Assembly: GCA_946406115.1 (NCBI GenBank)
Contig: OX291543.1
Coordinates: 3,102,501 to 3,166,500 of the forward strand
Direction: 5' to 3'
Source: Apoda limacodes
Taxonomy: Eukaryota; Arthropoda; Insecta; Lepidoptera; Limacodidae
Length of the DNA stretch: 64,000 nt
In this document: piece by piece, positions 55,570 through 64,000 of the stretch
Layout: every line of letters begins with the position of its first letter
Position numbering within the stretch: position 1 is the stretch's first letter
Notes under the pieces: model-generated
Told to the model about the DNA's origin: nothing
Database searches by the model: none
Seen by the model: the letters and a program-made list of their open reading frames with translations, nothing else
Translations under genes and position numbers: made by a program

Positions 55570-57395
55570 TATACATGAAAGAATCCCAACTGTTTTGAAG
55601 TCGTTTAACATTACACTTTATAGTATATTATACACTTTATATATATTAAGTAGGTTAAAGTCTCAACACGACTGACTTTGTGTGCGCGACAATGCGCTCC
55701 GTTTGCGGTTTAAGATTGCATCCTCACGACATTAGAACTGTGCAGTTAAGCTGAAGGTGGGTACGCAGACGTATAGCATGGTCACACTGACTAAGTTTCT
55801 GCCTCATAAATAAAAACTAAAAACTCAAGGCAACAACTTTATTTTTAAAATAGGTACATCAGTAGGAAAAATGATAAGCGTTTCAGTACACGTCCTACTT
55901 TTTGTAGATCCGACAATCGGGCCTGCATATTTTTTACTTCATTTTTTGACCGATTTTGCGTGGGACGTTGTCTTTCAATACCTATTAAAAATTCGTGGTT
56001 TATGTTCCATTTTTTGCCGACGCAAAGTCGGTCGCTGATTGTAGCACGTGGACGGAAGGCCTAAAAGGTGCGAATTAAAATTGTACACTTCGTGTTAAAA
56101 TTACCCGATGTTATTAAATAACTACTTAGTGTCTACTTAGTGTAACTTTAACTATAGTGATCAGATATAGACTAGTTGCCCGCTAAGAGCGGACGCACAC
56201 TAACTATCGTGAAGTACATAATAAAATTTGTTAAAACTATTTATTTTGCTTGCTAGGATATATGCCGTAGGTAGTTAGTATCTATAACTGAATTTCGTTA
56301 ACTAGTGTGCACCCGTCATTACATAATACACGTATTTTTAAATTCACCTACGCATAAATCATATCGAATATTAACACTTATTAACAAATTCTTCAATTTG
56401 TAAATAATACGTAGTGCAACTTTTAAGATTGTCTTCGTAAAAATATCTTGACTAGGTATGTAATTTATGTTTGGCGTTTGGTATTTTTTTCATTTATAGA
56501 AGGATGTAAATATTTCATACACCTTCTTTCTCACTAAAAACGTGTGTAGAAATAGTACCAAACGACATACATGTATGCAGGTACATAACCTTGATATATG
56601 CTGTAAAGTACGCATAGCGTGTGTGGCGTCTAGATACTTTGTATGCAGTAAGTACTTACATTACTAAAAAAACTACAAACTCAGGTAAAATATAAAAGTG
56701 TATAAAAATGCGGAGTAGCACGGCACAGCAACAGCTCTTGTAACGTGAATCCAAACGTATTTTTTTAAATAAACTGAGTGTCATTAATCATATAAAACTA
56801 ACTACAAATATCTTGCTACTGATTTTTTTATCATATATCGCTAGTTAGCTTTTAGAGTGGCAAATATTTATGCAATGAAGTTTGTAAAATTTGAATTGGT
56901 GTTTATTGTACCTTCACAATTTACAATTATATATTATGACAACAGGAATGGCTTAGTATGTAACTACACTCTTATAAAAAAATATATAGTATTATACAAA
57001 ATAAAAGTTATAAGCCGACACCTGCAACTTTAATAAAATTGCGTAGACCTGTATTTTTTTGGTCAGTTTAAATAATGTTTAGGTTACTAGGGCTGATTAA
57101 TTTGTCATTGACTCGAGCGCCATCAGCCCAACATCCACAAAACCTTATTTTACATTCGTTCAATGACTTCCAAAAAACGTATTCCTTTTACTAAATTGAT
57201 ATACATTTTTGACAATTTCTAAGCAATAAATTTGACTTAAACATAATTAAAATATTTATACCCTCACCTAACACTTTCATTTTTTTATAACAATAAAAAT
57301 ATGACATTAAGCTTTTTCTAAGTACCTATTACATAATAATATATTGAAAACAATTTACCAAATAATATTCTTATAATTTAAAGCTGCAATTCTAG
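55570..57395. other. AT-rich region without a visible gene
   Basis: No exon or transposon recognised. It could hold introns or 3' untranslated DNA of the minus-strand glycine-zipper gene; this is conjecture. Confidence 0.4.
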
Positions 57396-57399
57396 CTAT

Positions 57400-57700
57400 A
57401 CAGGGCTAGGGCTAAAACAGCCTGCAAATTTTTGGCAGGGCGGTGCTGTAAGACGTGGACGACTATGGTATGACACAATCTATAAAATAAAGCTTCAATC
57501 TTATAAGAAGAAATGCATAAAAATGGACGTCAACAGGATTGCATAATGACTGTCTTCAAGCTCGAGGAGAACTGACGATCTGGTGAGGTTGGTATGCAAA
57601 GTCACCAGATGCATCAGCTCAAAGCCATCTATTTTAGAAACAAGGCGCCAATGTTTACTAAGGGCCACCAGTGGACGTCTTAAGGCTGATATGATGGCTT
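57400..57700 (+). mobile_element. RTE-type LINE 3' scrap
   Basis: 'GGCCACCAGTGGACGTCTTA' followed by 'AGGCTGATATGATGG' parallels the end of the RTE-type LINE at 50450-50490 ('CAGCAGTGGACCAATATAAGCTGATATGATG'). The upstream part is too decayed to translate. Confidence 0.45.
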
Positions 57701-58260
57701 ATATAATAAGATGACACAGATGTACGATAATATGTAGGTAGGTACCTACTACGTACAGGGCCTTTTTAGATTTTAATGGCAATACGTATAGTGTACTCAA
57801 TGTTAGTTCGGTAAGTTAATTAAGTGAAATAGAAACGTGCAAATAATATGTATGTTACACAATAACCTATTTCAACAGCTATATGTATAAATATGCAAAT
57901 GCATGTCAATCAAACCATATGGTTGCTGTATATTTCGATTCGATTCTGTATAGGTATAGGTATCGTTTCGTACATAGCTCTTTACCCATTTAAGTTTTCG
58001 GCACAAGCTTCTATAAAAATGTACGCGCTATAACTACAGTAACAGAATACTAATTTGCATTATGACATTCGTAAATAAAACGACTTACCTTCCTTTGGAA
58101 CGCCAGCGACTCACATGTGGGTCTCAGAATACAGGTAAGTACCGAATTGTCATCATGACATAGATGTATACGGGTCGCAAATGTTTACAAGTGTTTATAC
58201 ATTGTTGTCATTGTCATTAAAGCGCATAAATTTGAATAAATGCTGTATGTGTTGCTGTCA

Positions 58261-59229
58261 CAGGGTGACCACTTATAAATGCAATCGAATTTCCCTGACT
58301 GTTCCCGGTTATCCAGGCAATTTTCCAAGTTTTTCCCTGACCATTATATGTAAAAATAATAATGTGTGCACAGCCAAAAAAAAACATTTTTTATATATTT
58401 TTAATAACGGACTCAATGATTGTTTTACTTTCCCTCTGAAGAATACAAATTTAATTAAGTGAATAAAACTTACATATGTCAACGATATTGTGATAATATT
58501 AATCTTAATTCCTTACCATATCGACCAGAATGTCCGATGGGCTTATTTACGGTAGGAAATTACGTCACAGGTCGTCAATGTTATGACATGCAATAGATTT
58601 GTAAAACCGCCAAGCCATACTTTTTAAACCAAGGTAGGGTTAGTAAAGTCAGGGCTTAAGAGCTTGGCTTTTTCTGGGATCGGAAAACTTTTTTACAGCA
58701 AAAGCATTTTACATGAAAAGTTTTTGGTGGTAATACTCACTATATTAAAGTTTAGTTCATTAACAAATGATATAAAATATTTGTATTTTGTCTTGTTGCC
58801 AAAAGTGTTACCAATATTTTATATGATTAATTAATAAATAACTAAAATCAACAAGTTAAAGTTGTATGATTTCGTCACAATTTACGATGCATTAAACTGT
58901 TCTAACCCAGTAGTCGAAAATAAAATTACAGAGTTAACATTCAAAAATGCCAAGAACCACGCGAGACTAATGACAAAATATGGAATTAGGTAAGTTGTAA
59001 ATAGAGTATACCTCAAAAGCGTCCTTAGCTTAAAGCTTTACGTAGGCACCTAGTGCCTACACAGGTCTCTCGAGTTAGTATGTTTACTTCTTCACTTATA
59101 TTATATTGTTTTTTTGGCATTAGTTTAGTCATGCAATTTTTTCCCTGATCCTTATCAAATTTCCCTGACTTTTCCCTGATTCACAAAATTCCCTGACTTT
59201 TCCCGGTTTTCCAGAAAGTGACCACACTG
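58261..59229. mobile_element. Terminal-inverted-repeat element, second member
   Basis: Left end CAGGGTGACCACTTATAAAT; right end, as reverse complement, CAGTGTGGTCACTTTCTGGA. Inside both ends are repeats of 'TTTCCCTGACTTTTCCC'. The same end type is at 14779-15559. About 970 bp, AT-rich, no transposase recognised. Class uncertain (hAT-like ends). Confidence 0.6.
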
Positions 59230-59309
59230 TGTCGAATTGTGAAGATGGTACGCATCAGCGTACTTTCAGGGGGAGACTTTTTGGTAAGATTTATTTTTTA
59301 AATTTCACA

Positions 59310-59311
<2 letters not shown>

Positions 59312-59340
<29 letters not shown>

Positions 59341-59342
59341 GA
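59312..59342. repeat. (TA)n microsatellite
   Basis: An uninterrupted TA run of about 10-12 units after 'TATACATA'. Confidence 0.8.
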
Positions 59343-59404
59343 GGTAATGTATATATGTAGGTACCTACTGATTATCTTAGCCGTGATCTGCTGTCCTGCT
59401 AAAC

Positions 59405-59935
59405 AATGTACAATTCGAATCACTGATCTTGGGGTTTCAAGTTTTTGGGGCCTTTACAATAATTTCATTCAATCGGTCTACAAAGGTATCAGACAGAGCA
59501 ATCGTGAGGTAAGGTGCGCGGCAAAGCGCTCCCGACTACCCTATATCGTCACATATGGCAAGTCGGGTGCTTTTTAGCCAGTCATACATTTTTTCATGGC
59601 GCTATGACTGTCTCGACGTTGTCGATTTATCAAAGGAAATAAATGTTTCGGCTGTGGTCATATGATGCGCATGTACACTGAGTCACACAAGTGTTTAAAA
59701 TATAGTTTGTATATATGATATATTTAATATAATATATTACAATTTTTCACATTTTTTTCTAGTCTACTTGAAATTCGCCAACTAGCCAATCCCGGTTCTC
59801 GGCTCAAAAGAAAGAAAACCAATCAGTGAACGCGAGCAAACGCATTCGCGTTGAAGGACCAGTAGTCAAATAGGAGACAGCGATCTCGGATGGTCTTATA
59901 ACCCCAAGATCCGTGGTTCGAACTGTATTAATGAA
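59405..59935. repeat. Inverted pair of tRNA-like 3' halves
   Basis: 'AATTCGAATCACTGATCTTG' then 'GGGTTT' at about 59412-59436 is the near complement of 'ACCCCAAGATCCGTGGTTCG' then 'AACTGT' at 59909-59934. The latter has the B-box-like GGTTCGAACTG. The pair frames about 500 bp without a gene. Neither is a complete tRNA. Confidence 0.4.
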
Positions 59936-60112
59936 TATTATTTAGTAATTCTTAGTATAGTTCATTATTATTATTCCATCCAGTCGCTCCCGAAATCCGT
60001 TGTTTCAGAAAATGATGTTATATTAACCTGAAAATAAATAAATAATTGAGTCGTAACGTACACCTGTCCTCAAAATATTTTTGTTGATCTCAAGATTACT
60101 CTTAATCCTTAC

Positions 60113-60271
60113 CTCTTCACGAGGAGGACTATCGCTGCTGAATCCACCCGCCAGCGCGTATCCTGCAATTCCTCCCGCTGCCAGAGCCCCCACTCCCAGG
60201 CCCACGGCAGCACCTGTTCCCATCCCCCTTCTCTGCTGAGTCTCAGACACGTATGTTGTGGTTTGATACGT
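60113..60271 (-). CDS. Glycine-zipper exon of an unidentified gene
   Basis: Acceptor (GTTTTCAG) at 60272 and donor (GAAGAG|GTAAGG) at 60112 bound 159 nt, exactly 53 codons in phase 0 at both ends. It encodes 'TYQTTTYVSETQQRRGMGTG', then a run 'AAVGLGVGALAAGGIAGYAL' and 'AGGFSSDSPPREE'. The small-residue GxxxG pattern over about 28 residues could form a membrane-inserted helix or helix pair (glycine zipper). Clean splice sites, balanced codons and GC content unlike the flanks support a real host exon. I could not find its neighbouring exons with confidence and do not recognise the protein. Confidence 0.6.
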
Positions 60272-60349
60272 CTGAAAACATTACATAGGAACAAAAATTT
60301 AAAATTTGAAAGGAATAATATGAAAAAACACTATCCCTAATCCTCCCGT

Positions 60350-61985
60350 GGTACGAGGCAACTAATGGATATATCAGAGGGTGGACAGCAGCATTATACT
60401 GAGAAAGTATTAAACATCCATCTGCAATCGCCAAACTGCATGCCAAGCGTGGCGTTTATTGGCATAACCACCCTTATGCATAGCATAAGGAAACCACGGC
60501 TCCTAGTTTCCGGCAGCCCTGCTAGTCTTGACAATGGTAACGGTCAAGGTAACGGTGAGGTAGGGGGTGCGAAGTATTCCCGGCAGAGGTACGGCTACCA
60601 CTAACAAAGACAACTGGCCCTGGCAACGTATAATGCACTTTGAGGAATAAAGAAAATATTGTTGAGCTGGAAGGAGAAGTAAACAAGCTGCTTTGGGATA
60701 TAATATAGGGCTATCTATTATAAAACAGCTGTTTAAAAAAAATGGGAAATTACAGACCAGTAACCATGATTCCGGTATTCTCAAAAATATTGGAAAGAAG
60801 TATGTCTAGCAGGATTAAAAAATTTATTTCTAAATATGATATTCTAAAAAAAGAATAATATGGGTTTCGAAAAGGTAGTTCAACTAATCTAGCCTGCTTT
60901 AATTTAATCCGTAAACTTAAAGAAGACATTAACAATGGAACACATATTGTGTGTATATTTTTGGACTTAAGTAAGGCATCTGACTTAATTGATAACAATT
61001 TTCTCCTAAAGACATTGCAAAACTACGGTATCCCCGGTAATGCTAATGAATGGTTAAAAAGTTACGTAGCTTACAATGCACTGAACTAACATGGATTGTA
61101 GGTCACAAATTACAGGTATTTAGATCGGAATATAAATTAAACAGGTATGGAGTTCCACAGGAAAGTATTTTGGGGCCCTTACTATTAAACACAAATGCAT
61201 AATGTTCGCTGAAGTCACTACGTTGATGTTTGAATGTAGAAATCCCGACCAATTTAATAATGATATTAATGAGACAATAAACACACTAATTGACTGGTTC
61301 AAAGCAAATAACCTCAAAATAATTAAAAAAAACTAAAACCATACATACATACAAAGCACTGCCACATAATCTAAAAATAATTATGCCCAAGAACGTATCG
61401 AAGAAGTTGACACAACAAACTTTTTAGGACTGATACTAGACAAACATTGTAATTGGAAGGCCCATATTGACATTACGAAAATAACGAAGAATGGCTTCTA
61501 AACAAACTGCACTTTCGGCCTACCAAGGCTACGTGGCTTTTATTCTGAGCTATGGTCTCATGATGTGGGGAAACTAAGTGAACATAGACAAAGCATTTAA
61601 ATGCCAAAAAATGTAACAGAGCCATTTGCGGCGCTCACACTTTAGACAGTTGCCGTCTTTTATTAAAAAAGCTACGTATTTTACCACTTGCTTGTTTAGA
61701 TATTAAACAAATTTATAAATTTGTTCAACAATATAAAAAATGATTCCAACTGCAAGAAGACTTTTCTCAAAGATAATACAACATATAAGTTCTACCGATG
61801 ATTAAACTAGAATTATACAAAAGAAATGTGTATGGTATGTCTATTCTTATCTATAATAAACTCCCAAGTTGTTTTTAAGAGCTGTCATTGGAAATATTTA
61901 AAGTAAAAATTAATGAGTGGTTATTGCAACAATGTTTTTACTCTGTTGATGAGTTTTTAAACTATAAACTACCTACCTCTAGATA
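60350..61985 (+). mobile_element. LINE-C: jockey-type LINE, decayed
   Basis: 60350-60605 is a non-coding 5'-like part ('GGTAACGGTCAAGGTAACGG', 'CGGCAGAGGTACGGCTACCA'). From 60741 the polymerase reads 'MGNYRPVTMIPVFSKILERS', 'YGFRKGSSTNLACFNLI', 'CIFLDLSKASDLID' and 'YGIPGNANEWLKSYV', with many stops after 61090. It ends with 'LEIFKVKINEWLLQQCFYSV' then 'DEFLNYKLP' at about 61890-61975, the usual C-terminus of this LINE type. Confidence 0.75.
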
Positions 61986-63135
61986 ATGAATAAAATTTAT
62001 ATAAATAAATATAGTAGTACTCGCATAGCTATGACCCAAAGAGATGGTGCCTTTCGTAAGTTCAAAAAAAATCGCACTGAAATTAGATGGAGTAATTACA
62101 AAGTGGCAAGAAATCGGTGTTACTTGATGATACGTACAGCTAAACGTCTATACATACATAATTATATATATGATTCCACGCCCAATTCTTTATGGAAGTT
62201 TCTACGTTCTATTGGAGTTGGAAAACCTAATGTCAGCTTAGAAAAGTCAACTCCATTTTCGCTTGATGAGCTTTTCGACGGTTCCAAATATAGATAGTGA
62301 TACAAAAACCAAAACTATAGCAGAAATTTTAGCATTGATGTCTCCCACTGTTGAATCATTCAAATTCAAACCTGTTTATCAAGAAGATGTAGTCAAAATA
62401 ATTCATTCTATTAAATCTAAAGCTATAGGATGCGATGAAATTACTCGTTTTATGATTATTACAATACTGGAGTTTCTGTCGCCTATTATTACCCACATTA
62501 TTATTATTTTTTTTCTGGCAAAATGCTTATGTAATTTCCCTGCCTAAAATACCCAATCCTACTTCTCTTTGCCACATCCGGCCAATTTCTATTTTGCCAT
62601 TTTTATCTAATGTGTTGAAGGCGTGCGTGAATCGACAGTTTTCCAGTTTTATCTTCAACAATCTGGTTTAGGTAAATTTTAATCTGGTTTTCGCCCTGGC
62701 CATTGCACTAGCTCAGCTCTCCTTAAGGTCACAGAAGGCAATAGAAACACAAAGATTACTGTATTAGTACTAGTTGACTTCACAAACGCTTTCAACACCG
62801 TAGATTATGATATATTTCTTTCTATTCTAACTAACCTTAATATTTGTCCTAATGCTTTAAACCGGTTTTCATCCTATCTTCATGGGCGCCAACTGTCTGT
62901 TCGCATAGATCACTATTCCTCTGAATGGCGCAATCTTTCTGCTGGAGTTCCCCAAGGAGCAATCCTTTTCCTGCTTTTGTTTTCTATTTTTATCAATTTT
63001 ATAACTAACCTTCTCAGCTGTGCCTACCATCTTTATGCCGATGACTTACAACTTTACACAAGCACTGATATCGATAACATTCCAAAAGCCATTGATCAAG
63101 TTAATTCTAATTCTAATAAGCTTCTGAACTGAAAG
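61986..63135 (+). mobile_element. LINE-D: jockey-group LINE, partial
   Basis: Starts within the linker ('RKFKKNRTEIRWSNYKVARN', 'PNSLWKFLRSIGVGK') directly after LINE-C, then a polymerase with 'IKSKAIGCDEIT', 'FRPGHCTSSALLKV', 'LVLVDFTNAFNTVDYDIF', 'SAGVPQGAILFLLLFSIF' and 'YHLYADDLQLYTS' (active site YADD kept). Frames break at about 62297, 62545 and 62660. It stops abruptly near 63135. Related in type to LINE-B. Confidence 0.75.
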
Positions 63136-63185
63136 CAGGTGGATTACCGATACTCAAAGTCCTTAAGTGGCTCTTTAATTCTGTT

Positions 63186-63261
63186 ATACTCGAAGCCACC
63201 AAGCCTGAAGCTTGAAGCAGCAGCTGCTGCTTCAAGCTTCAGGCTTGGTGGCTTCGAGTAT
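63186..63261. repeat. Perfect 76-bp palindrome
   Basis: Two 38-bp arms meet without spacer at 63223/63224 (centre 'AGCAGCAGCTGCTGCT'). The left arm starts ATACTCGAAGCCACCAAGCC and the right arm ends GGCTTGGTGGCTTCGAGTAT. Because the centre falls in frame, both strands can encode the same peptide (SLKLEAAAAASSFRLGG), which explains two mirror-image open frames here. It sits between LINE-D and an RTE scrap. Confidence 0.9.
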
Positions 63262-63525
63262 TGGTCATACTTTTCTTTAAAAAAGGAGACCTCACCTAAT
63301 GAAAAAACTTTAGATCCATTTCGCTTCTGAGCCATGTCTATAAGCTGTTTTCCGAAACTGTTCACAACTGCGTTGGAATATGTGTTTAAGCTTCTGAAGT
63401 AGGTAGGATTTGGCGTCAACATAAATGGCGAGTAAATCACGCACCTTCGATTTGCAGACGGCATAGAGCACGTGGAAGAATTGCTGTTAGACCTAGGCAC
63501 GATGCTCGGAGACCTCAGTAGTTAA
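63262..63525 (+). mobile_element. RTE-type LINE scrap with internal deletion
   Basis: 'AGCCATGTCTATAAGCTGTT' matches 49238-49256 and 'ATAAATGGCGAGTAAATCAC' then 'CTTCGATTTGCAGACG' matches 49682-49722 of the RTE-type LINE, with the ~400 bp between them missing. FADD reads FADG here. Confidence 0.6.
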
Positions 63526-64000
63526 ATTTCGATATTTTCGCTATCTTTTGGAAATAGTAACTATACTTGTCCCTTTCTTTTGCGTTTGATTCTGTATTTA
63601 TTCATCTCGCTTCTTCAGTCATGCATTGGCACTGTCTTACTTTTACTTACGTAGGGGAGAGTTGGGTAATACCGCGCGGTTGATAATCCCGCGCCCCTCG
63701 GTTTCTTTGAAACAATCAACAATATGCACCTGCAATTTAAGTAAAATCATAGCTTTATGCACCCCCTACCCCGCTGGAGCACCGCCAGCTGCCACGGAGT
63801 ATCCAGAGGGCAAGGTTGCAGGTTTCCCGCGCGATCGATATATTTTTTTTGGGTAATTTTAATAAGAGGTGAGTCAATGAATATTTCACACTAAGTGATA
63901 AATTATACTCTTTTATGGGGTAAAAATAATTTATAACTTATGTGTAGAATTACTTTAAATTAATCCTTTGAGTTGGTTTATGTTTTTGAGGTTACAAAAA
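63526..64000. other. Right edge, nothing recognised
   Basis: No exon or named repeat. A GC-richer block at 63655-63830 contains 'GGGAGAGTTGGGTAATACCG' and 'CGCGCCCCTCGG' but no known feature. Confidence 0.4.

Noticed and set aside
58092..58132. Possible small exon with donor-like sites on both strands (58091 minus, 58132 plus)
   Set aside because: On the minus strand no acceptor gives a phase compatible with the glycine-zipper exon; on the plus strand no neighbouring exon is visible. Left unassigned.
58181..58462. 93-codon open frame with cysteines near the start
   Set aside because: It lies across the end of a terminal-inverted-repeat element; the peptide follows the repeated CCCTGA motif and is not a real protein.
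59860..59935. A tRNA gene
   Set aside because: Only a B-box-like half is present; no A box, acceptor stem pairing or complete cloverleaf can be drawn.
63139..63500. Mirror-image open frames on both strands with an alanine-rich stretch
   Set aside because: Both are produced by the perfect palindrome at 63186-63261 and adjoining LINE scraps.

Overview
The window looks like nuclear DNA of a lepidopteran insect (moth or butterfly). It is AT-rich, its genes are split by introns with GT/AG borders, and roughly half of it is recognisable transposon debris. Several short repeats in it, such as the family ending in a 'GCGCGAGTCCGACTCGCAC' tail and the 'CTACACTAATATTATAAA' type, are ones I know from moth and butterfly genomes. 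There is no bacterial, viral or CRISPR signal. Four host genes can be named or classed from the sequence, and a fifth exon looks real but stays unidentified.

Host genes: (1) 1-442, minus strand: the N-terminal exon of a mitochondrial METTL17-like protein, running off the left edge. (2) 9791-9892 plus 14559-14669, plus strand: a complete 70-residue COA4 (CHCHD8)-like protein with regularly spaced CX9C cysteines, encoded by two tiny exons separated by a 4.7 kb intron full of transposon remains. (3) 23084-27747, plus strand: five exons of a DNAJB12/14-type ER membrane J-protein; the conserved C-terminal exon was not found. (4) 39671-34650, minus strand: a 477-residue C2H2 zinc-finger protein in three exons, where both introns cut a finger at the same place. 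(5) 60271-60113, minus strand: one glycine-zipper exon of unknown identity. A Myb/SANT-like (Harbinger-type) gene remnant lies at 8053-5628 on the minus strand.

Mobile DNA by region: 1.3-4.3 kb carries the longest copy of a non-LTR family here called LINE-A (minus); 3' fragments of it recur at 10.5, 12.3, 15.1, 33.9, 40.4 and 50.5 kb. Two Harbinger-like MITEs with TTA duplications sit at 0.8 and 7.6 kb. The 12-21 kb stretch holds a mariner fossil, a three-copy repeat, a terminal-inverted-repeat element with a LINE scrap and a 5S-rRNA-derived SINE inside it, and a second such SINE. 21.6-22.5 kb has hAT and LINE C-terminal scraps. 28.6-30.4 kb is LINE-B with a hAT-like MITE in its 3' part. 43.4-44.9 kb is a 1.43 kb foldback element with a 142-bp tandem array in its centre. 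47.8-50.5 kb is a nearly full-length but broken RTE-type LINE. 54.3-55.6 kb is a mariner with intact ends but a dead transposase. 60.3-63.5 kb is a pile-up of three broken LINEs with a perfect 76-bp palindrome at one junction. 50.6-54.2 and 55.6-57.4 kb are AT-rich with no gene that I can see.

The host genes do not form an operon-like unit. METTL17 and COA4 both act in mitochondria, but they are divergent, about 9 kb apart and separated by transposons, so I read their proximity as chance. The most unusual structures are the 5S-derived SINE pair, the foldback element with a tandem array, the perfect palindrome, and the finger-splitting introns of the zinc-finger gene.
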